From NCBI GenBank assembly GCA_002314715.1, contig DCGY01000041.1, positions 48,350 through 92,835 of the forward strand: 44,486 nucleotides of DNA, given 5' to 3'. Position numbers and translations under genes: made by a program. Within the stretch, counting starts at the first letter, position 1; every line of letters starts with the position of its first letter. This document shows, piece by piece, positions 14,903 to 23,822 of this stretch. Under the pieces are notes generated by a model, which was not told the origin of the DNA, ran no database searches, and saw nothing but the letters and a program-made list of their open reading frames with translations. Source of the stretch: Lachnospiraceae bacterium UBA1766 (lineage in GTDB: Bacteria > Bacillota > Clostridia > Lachnospirales > Lachnospiraceae).

Positions 14903-15952
14903 TTGAAGATTGATTCCTATCAAATAGGAATGGAGTCCGCAAGAAGCTATCGTGCTTCTCGCACTACAATTACCGGTTTTCGCCTGCAACAGGAGACCAG
15001 GGATACGGATCTGACCGGGAAGGAACAAAATGATACAGACAAGGAGGATAAGGTTTTGTCCATGTCGGATTGGCAAAACCGTATGAGCGTAAAGGGACAG
15101 GGAATTGTCCGCAATATTCGCAAGCAGGATTCGGAGGAGGGCCTCAGGCAAATGACGGTTCGCTATATATTTGAACTGCTTTTTGCTGCCCGAAGAAATC
15201 GCTACAAGGACTGGAATTTGGAACAGCAGGTGGGTGATTTTCTAATACAGTCCCCTTTTGGAGAGAGTGGGTCCTTTTCGGCCTCCTCAGAGGAGTGGTT
15301 TCAGGAAGAAGAAAGCACCTCCTTTGAGACAAAAGGAGTGGTGAAAACCGGTGACGGAAGGGAGATTACCTTTCAGGTGTCTGTGGGAATGAGCCGCACT
15401 TTTTCATCCTATTTCCGACAGGATATCCAAATGTCCGCCAGGGATTTTTGCGATCCGCTGGTATTGAATTTCGATACGGATGCAGCTTCCTTGCGAGACC
15501 AGTCCTTTTATTTTGACCTGGATACGGACGGAGTGGCGGAGGAAATCAGTATGCTTTCCGCCGGAAGCGGATATCTGGCCTTGGATAAAAATGAGGATGG
15601 CAGCATTCAGGACGGTTCGGAGCTGTTTGGTACCAAATCGGGAGACGGTTTCGCGGATTTGGCCCAATATGATTCGGATCAAAACGGCTGGATTGATGAA
15701 AATGATGCCATCTGGTCCAAGCTTCGAATCTGGTGTAAGGATTCCACCGGAAACGATGTGCTGTACACCCTGGCGCAAAAGGGCGTGGGGGCTATTTGCC
15801 TATCAAACGTAAATACGGATTTCACCCTCAAGGATGAACAAAACCGAACAAACGGTGCGATTCGAAAAACGGGCGTATTTTTGTACGAGAGTGGGGGTGT
15901 CGGTACCATTCAGCATCTGGATTTGGCAAAAAAAATATCCCAAAGTGTATAA
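14903..15952 (+). CDS. Protein with EF-hand-like calcium-binding loops, function unknown
   Basis: 349 aa from TTG 14903, about 8 bases after GAGGGGAG; no ATG fits. The N-terminal 190 residues are polar with no recognised domain and no signal peptide. Residues about 190-280 carry three acidic loops of the DxDxDG kind: FDLDTDGVAEEI, DKNEDGSIQDGSELFG and DSDQNGWIDENDAIWSKLRIW. This triplet occurs in many bacterial proteins, often next to VCBS, RTX or dockerin-like modules, and points to Ca2+ binding. Gene stands alone, between the hydratase operon and the LytM-like gene; 63 bases separate it from the latter. Role unknown. Confidence 0.6.
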   Translation: MKIDSYQIGMESARSYRASRTTITGFRLQQETRDTDLTGKEQNDTDKEDKVLSMSDWQNRMSVKGQGIVRNIRKQDSEEGLRQMTVRYIFELLFAARRNRYKDWNLEQQVGDFLIQSPFGESGSFSASSEEWFQEEESTSFETKGVVKTGDGREITFQVSVGMSRTFSSYFRQDIQMSARDFCDPLVLNFDTDAASLRDQSFYFDLDTDGVAEEISMLSAGSGYLALDKNEDGSIQDGSELFGTKSGDGFADLAQYDSDQNGWIDENDAIWSKLRIWCKDSTGNDVLYTLAQKGVGAICLSNVNTDFTLKDEQNRTNGAIRKTGVFLYESGGVGTIQHLDLAKKISQSV

Positions 15953-16015
15953 ACCCAATCCTTTCGGAAACACTATAGTCAAAAGCATTCTTTAGTGTGA
16001 AAGGAAGGATAAAAT

Positions 16016-16909
16016 ATGAAAAGAAGTAGCAAAATGGGTCTGAATAAGGAACGCACCCTATTGATTGTTTCTTCCGCATTGGTACTGTCAGCGCTGACTA
16101 TGACAGGGATATATCTTCGGGGACAGACAAACAGGGAAAAAGAGGATGGCTATCATGTGGATTTGGCCCAACTGGATCCGCAACAAAAAGATGCTGTTTT
16201 GGAGTCCCTTGTGGATCCAAACCTGGAAAATATCAACAAAGCCTTACAGGAAATGGAACTGCAGTATGCCAAAGCGTTGGAGACGAAAGAGGAACTGGAC
16301 GCAACTTCCAAGGAGGAGCTGAGTTTGTCTGCAGGCTCCGGTTTGGTACAAAATCCGGGTCTGGAAAAACATACCGAGGAAATGGCCAAAACGGAGCAAA
16401 AGGTGGATGCGGTTTCTGTGACAGAGGAACAGGCACAACTTACGGAGGAAAATATTCTTCCGATTGATACGCCTGCAGTTATTCAAAAACAGTATGCATT
16501 TCAACCCCAGGACAGGCTGTCTATGCCGGTAGAAGGAGAGGTGCTGTTGCCATTTAGTATGGACAAGAGTATTTACTTCGAGACCTTGGACCAGTATAAG
16601 TACAATCCGGCGATGATGATTTCCGCAGTGGAAGGTACACCGGTTCTGGCCTGCGCCGACGGTAAGGTCCTGGATGTGTTTGAAAATGAAGAAATCGGTC
16701 ACGGGCTTCGTCTGGACTTGGGAAATGGTTACATTGCCACCTATGGTCAATTGGAAAATTTGGAGGTGACCATTGGAAGCGAAGTGACCCGAGGCAAGGT
16801 CCTGGGAAACATTAAATCCCCCACCAAGTATTATTCGGTAGAGGGAGCCAACCTGTATTTCCAGGTGACCAAGGATGGGACGCCCATTGACCCTTCCGGT
16901 TTGTTTTAG
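16016..16909 (+). CDS. SpoIIQ-like membrane protein with a degenerate LytM (M23) domain
   Basis: 297 aa, ATG 16016 after GAAAGGAAGG. One N-terminal membrane segment (about residues 15-33, LLIVSSALVLSALTMTGIYL) places the rest outside the membrane. Residues 45-165 are a charged, partly helical linker. Residues about 170-297 have the LytM fold pattern (SAVEGTPVLACADGKVLDVF, GHGLRLDLGNGYIATYGQL, NLYFQVTKDGTPIDP). All zinc ligands are replaced: the HxxxD pair is Asn197/Met201 and the HxH pair is Asn279/Tyr281, so it cannot be a metallopeptidase. This resembles SpoIIQ-type proteins that form the channel across the forespore membranes; that role is inference. Upstream of ddl-murF but separated by a long hairpin. 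Confidence 0.7.
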   Translation: MKRSSKMGLNKERTLLIVSSALVLSALTMTGIYLRGQTNREKEDGYHVDLAQLDPQQKDAVLESLVDPNLENINKALQEMELQYAKALETKEELDATSKEELSLSAGSGLVQNPGLEKHTEEMAKTEQKVDAVSVTEEQAQLTEENILPIDTPAVIQKQYAFQPQDRLSMPVEGEVLLPFSMDKSIYFETLDQYKYNPAMMISAVEGTPVLACADGKVLDVFENEEIGHGLRLDLGNGYIATYGQLENLEVTIGSEVTRGKVLGNIKSPTKYYSVEGANLYFQVTKDGTPIDPSGLF

Positions 16910-16954
16910 TGTATGATTCCCTATTTTTCGGGGAAAATCGCAAAAAAGAGAAAG

Positions 16955-17033
16955 AAAAGGCATTGCTTTATGGAAAATGCAAATGTATAATCATATTGGA
17001 TAAGATTATGCACATTTTCCGGCAATGCCTTTT
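16955..17033 (+). terminator. Long interrupted hairpin between the LytM-like gene and ddl
   Basis: AAAAGGCATTGC (16955-16966) pairs with GCAATGCCTTTT (17022-17033); inside, GGAAAATG pairs with CATTTTCC and ATAATC with GATTAT. Only TTTTATG follows, so it may be a weak terminator or a processed leader structure of ddl. Confidence 0.55.
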
Positions 17034-17107
17034 ATGTGTAAAAAACACTTTTGCTTTTGTTGCATATGATAGACAAAAAGGCCGAAAAGTGGAAGGTGAG
17101 GCAATTC

Positions 17108-18133
17108 ATGAAAGTAGTAGTATTAGCAGGCGGAACCAGTACAGAAAGAGATGTATCATTGGTTTCCGGAAGTATGATTTACAAGGCTCTTCGTTCCAAG
17201 GGACACCAGGCGATTCTGTTGGACGTATATTTGGGACTGGAAGGGGATGTATCCAATATATTTGAGGACAACAGAGACTGGGCAAAGGAAATCGGTTCGG
17301 TAGCGGCAGAAAATCCGGACATCGAGAAAATAAAAGCCCTTCGTCCGGCAGGCCATAAAGGATTTTTCGGACCCAATGTTTTAAATTTGTGCCAGCAGGC
17401 AGATGTGGTATTTATGGCACTGCATGGTTCCAACGGAGAAGACGGAAAAATTCAGGCTTGTTTCGAGCTTTTGGAGATTCCTTTTACCGGAACCGATTAT
17501 GTAAGTGCTGCTATGGCCATGGATAAGTGTATCACCAAGGATATTTTCATCGCCAATCAGATTCCTACTCCCATGGGAACCCGTATCAAGATGGGCGAGA
17601 AGGAAGCAATTCGTATTCCCTTCCCCTGCATCGTAAAGGCAAGCTGCGGCGGTTCCAGCGTGGGCGTAACCATAGCCCGCAATGAAGAAGAATATGAAGC
17701 GGCCAAGAAAGAAGCTTTCCGTTATGACAGGGAAGCGGTTGTGGAAGAGTACATAGAAGGCAGAGAATTCTCCATTGGTGTAATCGACGGAAAAGCACTT
17801 CCCATTGTGGAGATTGCACCCAAGGCGGGATTTTATGATTATAAAAACAAGTATCAGGCAGGCAGTACCGTAGAGACCTGTCCCGCAGTACTGGATGAGG
17901 AAAAAACCAAGCGTATGCAGAAAATTGCGGAGGATGTTTTCAAGGCACTTCGTTTAAAGAATTATGCGCGTATGGACTTTATGATGAATAAGGAAGGAAA
18001 GATGTATTGCTTAGAGGCAAATACACTTCCCGGTATGACACCCACTTCTCTGCTTCCCCAGGAGGCAAATGCTGTGGGAATCAGCTTCGAAGAGTTGTGT
18101 GAGCATATGATGCAGCAGGCACTTCGGTCTTAA
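17108..18133 (+). CDS. ddl: D-alanine--D-alanine ligase
   Basis: Joins two D-Ala using ATP for the peptidoglycan pentapeptide. 341 aa from ATG 17108, behind GGAAGGTGAGG; an upstream in-frame ATG lacks an RBS. N-terminal domain starts VVVLAGGTSTERDVSLVSG, then the ATP-grasp region: the ALHGSNGEDG loop, GTDYVSAAMAMDK, the glycine loop KASCGGSSVG, VVEEYIEGREFSIG, and the Mg/ATP motif ARMDFMMN with CLEANTLPGMT. The omega-loop holds GFYDYKNKY with the Tyr that is typical of D-Ala rather than D-Lac ligases, so no vancomycin-resistance type depsipeptide is expected. murF follows 62 bases on; together they make and attach D-Ala-D-Ala. Confidence 0.95.
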   Translation: MKVVVLAGGTSTERDVSLVSGSMIYKALRSKGHQAILLDVYLGLEGDVSNIFEDNRDWAKEIGSVAAENPDIEKIKALRPAGHKGFFGPNVLNLCQQADVVFMALHGSNGEDGKIQACFELLEIPFTGTDYVSAAMAMDKCITKDIFIANQIPTPMGTRIKMGEKEAIRIPFPCIVKASCGGSSVGVTIARNEEEYEAAKKEAFRYDREAVVEEYIEGREFSIGVIDGKALPIVEIAPKAGFYDYKNKYQAGSTVETCPAVLDEEKTKRMQKIAEDVFKALRLKNYARMDFMMNKEGKMYCLEANTLPGMTPTSLLPQEANAVGISFEELCEHMMQQALRS

Positions 18134-18195
18134 AATAGATGTTTGACATCTGTAAATTGCAGCATCCGGCATGGATGTGAAACGCGAGGATAGAT

Positions 18196-19647
18196 ATGAC
18201 GATGATGAATTTCACGATTGCAGAAATTGTAAAAGCATGTAATGGAACACTGGTGATGGATAAGGTTCCTCAGGATCAAAAGGTTTCCGGTGTGGTACTG
18301 GATTCCAGAAAGGTATCTGAGGGTGGTGTTTTTGTTGCGACCGTTGGAGAAAGAGTGGATGGCCATAGCTTTATTCCCGATGTATACGGAAAGGGGATTG
18401 CACTGGTAATAGCAGAGAAGAATCCGGAGCAGGTTTGTGAGGAGTACGGCTTCAACACAGAGTCCTGGGGAAGCTATTTGCTGGTGGAAAACTGCTTCCA
18501 GGCTTTGAAGGATATGGCAGAAGCCTATCGTCTCAAATTTGATATTCCCATTGTGGGCATTACCGGAAGCGCTGGCAAGACCAGCACCAAGGAATGTGTG
18601 GCCAGTGTATTGAGTGAAAAGTATAACGTGCTGAAGACAGAGGGCAATTTCAACAATGAAGTAGGTGTCCCTTTGACCTTGTTAAGTCTTCGGGAGGAGC
18701 ATACGGCAGCCGTAGTGGAAATGGGTATCAGCAACTTCGGTGAGATGCATCGTTTAAGCCAGATGGTTCGTCCCAGTATTTGTGTCCTGACCAATATCGG
18801 TCAGTGTCATTTGGAGAATCTGAAGACCAGAGACGGTATTTTGCAGGCGAAGACAGAAATCTTTGATTTCATGCAGGAAGACGGTGAAGTCGTATTAAAC
18901 GGCGATGATGATAAATTGGCGACCATTACCGATGTAAAGGGTAAAAAGCCCCATTTCTTCGGACTTGGTCAGAATGACAATGAAGAAGTAATGGCGAAGG
19001 CCATTATCAGTAAGGGTCTTTGGGGATGTGAAGCCTTTTTGGCGAAAGTGGGAGAAGATGGTACCGAGGAAGCCTTCCAGGTGTCCGTTCCCCTGCCCGG
19101 TGCTCATATGGTGAACAATGCAGCCTGCAGTGCTACCGTAGGTATGATTATGGGATTGACTACCGGAGAGATTGCAGCCGGAATTGCAAAGGTGTCTCCT
19201 TCCAGCGGACGCGGTAAGCTGATCAAGGCCGGATGGTATACCCTGATTGATGACTGTTACAATGCTAACCCGGTTTCCATGATGGCGGCAATTGATTTGC
19301 TGACCCATGCGGACAATCAGAAGGTGGCGATTTTGGGTGATATGTTTGAACTGGGTGAGAATTCCAACCAGATGCATGCGGACTTAGGAAAGTATGCGGT
19401 GGAGAGCGGAATCGACCGAGTGATTTGCGTAGGAAAGAGTTCTCGCTTCATGTATGATTCCGCTGTGGAGCATGCCATGGAAGGACAGCGGGTTACCTAT
19501 TATGAAGACAGAGAAAGTCTGGAGGCAGACCTTCGGATTCCGGAAGGACTTTTGGGATTTGAAGCTACTGTATTGATCAAGGCTTCCCATGGAATGCATT
19601 TCGAGAAGCTGATCCAGATTTTGACGATGGAAGATGTAGCCCACTAA
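18196..19647 (+). CDS. murF: UDP-N-acetylmuramoyl-tripeptide--D-alanyl-D-alanine ligase
   Basis: Adds the D-Ala-D-Ala made by Ddl to the UDP-MurNAc-tripeptide in the cytoplasm. 483 aa, normal length. N-terminal UMP-binding domain (GVVLDSRKVSEGGVFVA), then the ATP P-loop GITGSAGKTSTKE at about residue 120-132, GNFNNEVGVPLTLL, EMGISNFGEM, and LTNIGQCHLE; the C-terminal domain has DDCYNANPVSMMAAID and ILGDMFELGE. ATG 18196 follows GAGGA with 6-nt spacing; further ATGs at 18202 and 18205 are possible starts. Clear terminator after it. Confidence 0.96.
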   Translation: MTMMNFTIAEIVKACNGTLVMDKVPQDQKVSGVVLDSRKVSEGGVFVATVGERVDGHSFIPDVYGKGIALVIAEKNPEQVCEEYGFNTESWGSYLLVENCFQALKDMAEAYRLKFDIPIVGITGSAGKTSTKECVASVLSEKYNVLKTEGNFNNEVGVPLTLLSLREEHTAAVVEMGISNFGEMHRLSQMVRPSICVLTNIGQCHLENLKTRDGILQAKTEIFDFMQEDGEVVLNGDDDKLATITDVKGKKPHFFGLGQNDNEEVMAKAIISKGLWGCEAFLAKVGEDGTEEAFQVSVPLPGAHMVNNAACSATVGMIMGLTTGEIAAGIAKVSPSSGRGKLIKAGWYTLIDDCYNANPVSMMAAIDLLTHADNQKVAILGDMFELGENSNQMHADLGKYAVESGIDRVICVGKSSRFMYDSAVEHAMEGQRVTYYEDRESLEADLRIPEGLLGFEATVLIKASHGMHFEKLIQILTMEDVAH

Positions 19648-19678
19648 GAAAGAAAAAGCAATTTGGATGGAAATTAGG

Positions 19679-19712
19679 ATAGTCACGACGAAAAAGTCGT
19701 GACTATTTTTTT
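19679..19712 (+). terminator. Terminator of ddl-murF
   Basis: Perfect 11-bp stem ATAGTCACGAC/GTCGTGACTAT, loop GAAAAA, followed by a T-run to 19712. Confidence 0.92.
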
Positions 19713-19765
19713 GCATACCATAGGACGCCCCGTCATAGATTGATAAAAAAGATTTGAGGTCCGTC

Positions 19766-20173
19766 ATGAAAAGATTTTTACCGGGGATGATTCTGGCAAT
19801 ACTGCTGCTTTGTACGGGCTGTGGCTTGGGTGCTGCAAAGGAAGAAAAAATCAGAGATTTGGAAATGACCGTGGTCAGCGATGAGGTCCTGACAGAGGAG
19901 CTAAAGGGTTTGATTGAGGAAAGAAAGGAGAATCCGTTTCAATTTACCTATACCGATGGGGACAGTCTTTATATCGTAATCGGATATGGTAAGCAGGAGA
20001 CCGGAGGTTACAGTATTGCGGTAAATGCCCTGTATGAAACCAAGAGTGCAATCTGTGTCAGCACCACCTTACTTGGTCCCAAGACAACAAAAAAGGGCAC
20101 CGCAGTGCCCTCTTATCCCTATATTGTGATTCGCACAAAGGATTTGAAATTACCGGTTCTTATGAACGAGTAG
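19766..20173 (+). CDS. PrcB-like lipoprotein
   Basis: 135 aa from ATG 19766 (TTTGAGGT upstream; an earlier in-frame TTG is less likely). Signal peptide with lipobox LLCTGC, Cys at about residue 19, so anchored outside the membrane. The C-terminal 70 residues match the small PrcB_C-type domain: LYIVIGYGKQETGGYSIAV, then YETKSAICVSTTLLGP and SYPYIVIRTKD. Known members are accessory proteins of spirochaete proteases, but in Clostridia the role is unknown. The last 14 bases overlap the convergent plsC gene. Confidence 0.7.
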   Translation: MKRFLPGMILAILLLCTGCGLGAAKEEKIRDLEMTVVSDEVLTEELKGLIEERKENPFQFTYTDGDSLYIVIGYGKQETGGYSIAVNALYETKSAICVSTTLLGPKTTKKGTAVPSYPYIVIRTKDLKLPVLMNE

Positions 20174-20921
20174 CACCAAGCTCCTTGGCATAGAGTTCCT
20201 TGTTTTTGAAATACGTTTCGGCGATAATACCCTGAACATAAGCACCGATTTTCTTTTTTGTTTCCCGATCCAACTGATCCAGATAAATAGGCTTACCGTA
20301 TTCAATGATTACGGTGGCCTTTTTTATTTTGGGGAAATGATCTTCAAAAATGGCGGAGGTATTTACCAAGGTCATAGGAATGACCGGAACATTTCCGCGC
20401 TCCGCAATCTTGAAGCTTCCGTCATGGAAGGGAAGGAATGTGTCCTGCTCCCGATTACGGGTACCCTCCGGGAAAATACACATGGAAATTCCCTGTTTGG
20501 TCTGCTCCACGGCGGCAAGAATGGTTTTTAAGCCTTCCTTTATGTTTTCCCGATCCAGGAACAGGCAGTGCAGATTGCGCATCCAGACACGAAGTAACGG
20601 CACCTTGTTCATTTCTTTTTTGGACACATAGCCGGTCAGTCTCGGTACGCGGACATAAGTCAGTACAATGTCAAAAAAGCTTCGATGATTTCCTACATAC
20701 AATACGGCGGTATCCTTGGGGACATTTTCTTCCCCCAAAACGATGACCTTGGTGCCGGACAAAAAGATGATGCCTCGAAAGGCCCAGTTTACAATTGCCA
20801 GAGAACTTTTGCTTTTGGCATCGGGATTAAATTTGCCGATGATCCATTCTACACCCATGATAGGGATGGAAAGAACTAAAAACAGCACCAGAAAAGTGCC
20901 AACGAGAAAAATTCGAATCAT
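20160..20921 (-). CDS. plsC: 1-acyl-sn-glycerol-3-phosphate acyltransferase
   Basis: Adds the second acyl chain to lysophosphatidic acid, forming phosphatidic acid at the membrane. 253 aa from the ATG at 20921-20919 (minus), preceded by GGAGG with ordinary spacing; a TTG 12 bases upstream is less likely. One or two N-terminal hydrophobic segments (IFLVGTFLVLFLVLSIPIMG). Acyltransferase motifs in order: NHRSFFD (HX4D catalytic pair), FLDREN, FPEGTRNR and a VPVIPMTLV strand. Transcribed away from pyrC; a possible -10 TATACT lies on the minus strand at 20964-20959. Converges with the PrcB-like gene with a 14-base overlap and no separate terminator visible. Confidence 0.92.
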   Translation of the reverse strand: MIRIFLVGTFLVLFLVLSIPIMGVEWIIGKFNPDAKSKSSLAIVNWAFRGIIFLSGTKVIVLGEENVPKDTAVLYVGNHRSFFDIVLTYVRVPRLTGYVSKKEMNKVPLLRVWMRNLHCLFLDRENIKEGLKTILAAVEQTKQGISMCIFPEGTRNREQDTFLPFHDGSFKIAERGNVPVIPMTLVNTSAIFEDHFPKIKKATVIIEYGKPIYLDQLDRETKKKIGAYVQGIIAETYFKNKELYAKELGATRS

Positions 20922-21078
20922 GGAGACCTCCAAATTATTTTTTCATCATAATACGATCAGTATAACATATTTGGCTTTTTCTGTATAGCTTTACCGCAAA
21001 ACATGAACAGGCCGCCGGTTGCTGACCCCGCAGCAGGGAAATGAGGGCGGATTTCCGAGAGAAATTCCCGGGGATGGT

Positions 21079-21106
21079 TTGCAAATCTTATGGGTTATGG
21101 TAAAAT
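21079..21106 (+). promoter_or_regulatory. Promoter of the pyrC operon
   Basis: -35 TTGCAA at 21079-21084, 16-nt spacer, -10 TAAAAT at 21101-21106, 30 bases before the start codon. No PyrR-type attenuator is evident in the short leader. Confidence 0.6.
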
Positions 21107-21136
21107 AGAAACGATTATGGGAAGGAGAAGCAAAAC

Positions 21137-22405
21137 ATGCTTTTAATTAAGAATGGTTATGTGATTGACCCGAAAAGTGGAAAAGAAGGTATTTTCGATG
21201 TCCTGATTGAGGATAAGAAAATCCAAAAGATAGAGCAGAATATAATATGCGAGGAGGCGCAACGAATCGATGCCACCGGTCTGGTGGTTGCGCCGGGGCT
21301 TGTAGATGTACATGTGCATTTTCGCGAGCCCGGATTTACCTACAAAGAGGATATTATAACCGGTAGCGCAGCTGCGGCCAAGGGTGGTTTCACCAGTGTG
21401 ATTCTGATGGCCAATACCAAGCCTGCGGTGGATTGCGAGGAGGTACTTACCCAAATCCTCGAGAAGGGAAAAACCACCAGTATTCATGTGCTGACCTGTG
21501 CCAATGTGACTATGGGAATGCAGGGAAAAGAAATTGTGGATATGGAAACCTTAAAGGCAGCCGGCGCCTGTGGCTTTACGGACGACGGGGTGCCGATTTT
21601 AAGCGAAGAAATCGTAAAGAAAGCCATGGAGCTTACAAAGGAATTGAATGTTCCCATCAGTTTCCATGAGGAGGACCCAAAATATATCGAGAATAACGGT
21701 ATTAATCGGGGAAAGGCCAGTGCGCATTTTGGTATCGGAGGCTCTCCCCGTGAGGCGGAAATCAGTCTTTCCGCCAGAGATATTGCATTTGCAAAAGAAA
21801 TCGGTGCGGATATCGATATTCAGCATATCAGTACCAGGGAAGCAGTGGAACTGGTAAGGGAAGCCAGAAAGGCCGGCTTTACCAATGTACATGCGGAGGC
21901 AACGCCTCATCATTTCACGTTGACAGAAGAGGCTGCCATAAAGTATGGAACATTGGCCAAGATGAATCCTCCCCTTCGTGAGGAGACGGACCGTCTGGCC
22001 ATTATTGAAGGTCTGGCAGACGGCACCATTGAAATGATTGCTACGGACCACGCACCTCATTCCAAGGAAGAGAAAGAACGTCCGATTACCCAGGCACCAA
22101 GCGGTATCATCGGGTTGGAAACCTCTTTGGCATTGGGGATTACCCAACTGGTGGACAAGGGCTATTTAACCATGGCCCAGCTTTTGGACCGTATGAGCAC
22201 GGGACCTGCCAAGTTGTATCATCTGGATGCGGGATATGTGGCAGAGGGTGGCCCTGCAGATCTGATTCTGATTGACAAGGATGCAAAATGGGTTCCCACG
22301 GAATATGCCTCCAAAGCATCCAATACACCTTTTACCGGATGGAGCTTAACCGGTAAAGTGGTTAAAACCATTTGCGATGGAAAGATAGTGTATTCCGAAA
22401 AGTAA
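21137..22405 (+). CDS. pyrC: Dihydroorotase
   Basis: Closes N-carbamoyl-L-aspartate to dihydroorotate, third step of pyrimidine synthesis. 422 aa, class I amidohydrolase. Metal-binding motifs in order: DVHVHFREPG (HxH, near residue 59), then the lysine-containing region, DIQHIS and EATPHHFTLTE (His ligands), and ATDHAPHS (catalytic Asp). ATG 21137 follows GGGAAGGAGAAG. First gene of pyrC-trkA-nhaP-pyrK-pyrD, with short gaps (27, 16, 27 and -1 bases), so it is one transcript most likely. Confidence 0.96.
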   Translation: MLLIKNGYVIDPKSGKEGIFDVLIEDKKIQKIEQNIICEEAQRIDATGLVVAPGLVDVHVHFREPGFTYKEDIITGSAAAAKGGFTSVILMANTKPAVDCEEVLTQILEKGKTTSIHVLTCANVTMGMQGKEIVDMETLKAAGACGFTDDGVPILSEEIVKKAMELTKELNVPISFHEEDPKYIENNGINRGKASAHFGIGGSPREAEISLSARDIAFAKEIGADIDIQHISTREAVELVREARKAGFTNVHAEATPHHFTLTEEAAIKYGTLAKMNPPLREETDRLAIIEGLADGTIEMIATDHAPHSKEEKERPITQAPSGIIGLETSLALGITQLVDKGYLTMAQLLDRMSTGPAKLYHLDAGYVAEGGPADLILIDKDAKWVPTEYASKASNTPFTGWSLTGKVVKTICDGKIVYSEK

Positions 22406-22432
22406 TGCGTTACGACAGGAAGGGATTTTGAG

Positions 22433-23806
22433 ATGAGAGTTATGATAGTCGGTGCCAGCAAGGTAGGTCATGAGCTGGCGGTCCATCTTGGGGAAGAGGG
22501 ACATGATATTGTATTTATTGATAAGAATGACAGCAAAATCGATGCATTTACAGACGATTTTGACTGTAATGGCTTCGTCGGCAACGGCGGTGATCCGGAA
22601 TTTTTAAAGAAGGCGGGAATTGAAACCACTTCTCTGTTTTTGGCCTTGACCAAGAACGATGAGACCAATATCTGCTGTTGCGGAATTGCCAAGAAATTAG
22701 GCGTTAAGCGTACGGTTGCAGCGGTAAGAGGACCGGAATATTCTCCTTCTGCCGAGTTTTTGATTCGGGAGATGGGTGTGGATCTGGTGATTAATCCATC
22801 CAAGTCCGCAGCCCGAGAGGTAGCCAAGTTAATTCGCTATTCCAAGGACATGGAAATCGAGAGCTTTGGCAAGGGTTCGGCCAAGGTGGCGACTGTGGAA
22901 ATCGGTGAAAACAGTGTGCTGGCCGGGGTGGACATGCCACAGGTATCCGCAAAAGTGGGTGCTCAGATTTTGGTATGCGCCATCGAACGAAACGGAAAGA
23001 TGATTACACCGAAAGGCAAGCATCAGATTCATGCAAAGGATAAAATCACCTTTGCCGCAATCAAAGAGGAAATGGACAAGGCCTTAAAGGTATTGAATAT
23101 TGACAGTAAACCGGTAAAGAATATTGTGATTGTAGGTGGCGGTAAAATTGGCTACTACCTGGCAGAACTGGTTATGGAAGAGGGCGGAAAGGTCAAGATT
23201 ATCGATAACGATATGGAGAGATGCCATCAGCTGATGGAGACATTTCCGAAGGCACAGATTATCTCCGGAAACGGTACCGACTCCGAGTTTATGGAGGAGC
23301 AGCTTCGGGGAGCGGATTCCTGCGTGGCGGTTACGGGCAGCGATGAGGAAAACCTGATTATTTCCATGTATGCCAAGTCCGTGGGTATTAACCGTATTGC
23401 GGCAGAAATCGATAATGCAAAATTGGAAAAGATGTTAAAGAAGAGCGGCATCAATCATGTATTTTCTACGCAGGATGTTTCCTTAAGCGGTATTATTAAA
23501 GATACCCGTATTTTGGCCAGCGGGAAGGATACGGATAGCAGCGAGGAGGGCCTTAGATGGTTACACACTCTAAATTCCGGTAAAATTGAGGCCATGGAGT
23601 TTCGGGTGGGAGCCGACTTCGCATTGTGTGATGTACCCTTCAAGGATTCCCGGTTTGCACTGAAATCCGGAGTTTTGATAGCCATGGTAATCCGTGGGGA
23701 GGAGACCTTTGTACCGGATGGTAATTTTTCGTTAAAGGCGGGAGACCATATTATTACGGTTTCTTCGGAACATAAGATTGCAAGCCTTTCCGATATACTT
23801 GCATAA
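22433..23806 (+). CDS. trkA: Trk system K+ uptake regulatory protein TrkA
   Basis: Cytoplasmic gating subunit of a Trk/Ktr potassium channel. 457 aa, made of two similar halves, each an RCK_N Rossmann domain plus a TrkA_C domain: GASKVGHELAVHL with the acidic residue in VFIDKNDSK in the first, IVGGGKIGYYLAELV with KIIDNDMERC in the second; TrkA_C domains end near residues 220 and 457. It binds NAD(H) or nucleotides in the family. No TrkH/TrkG membrane subunit is adjacent. It lies inside a pyrimidine operon, followed by an antiporter gene after 16 bases, suggesting shared control of cation balance with nucleotide synthesis. Confidence 0.93.
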   Translation: MRVMIVGASKVGHELAVHLGEEGHDIVFIDKNDSKIDAFTDDFDCNGFVGNGGDPEFLKKAGIETTSLFLALTKNDETNICCCGIAKKLGVKRTVAAVRGPEYSPSAEFLIREMGVDLVINPSKSAAREVAKLIRYSKDMEIESFGKGSAKVATVEIGENSVLAGVDMPQVSAKVGAQILVCAIERNGKMITPKGKHQIHAKDKITFAAIKEEMDKALKVLNIDSKPVKNIVIVGGGKIGYYLAELVMEEGGKVKIIDNDMERCHQLMETFPKAQIISGNGTDSEFMEEQLRGADSCVAVTGSDEENLIISMYAKSVGINRIAAEIDNAKLEKMLKKSGINHVFSTQDVSLSGIIKDTRILASGKDTDSSEEGLRWLHTLNSGKIEAMEFRVGADFALCDVPFKDSRFALKSGVLIAMVIRGEETFVPDGNFSLKAGDHIITVSSEHKIASLSDILA

Positions 23807-23822
23807 AAAGGGGATGGAGTAA

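Noticed and set aside
16244..16963. Minus-strand ORF of 239 codons
   Set aside because: Antisense shadow of the LytM-like gene, His/Gln rich, no RBS or family.
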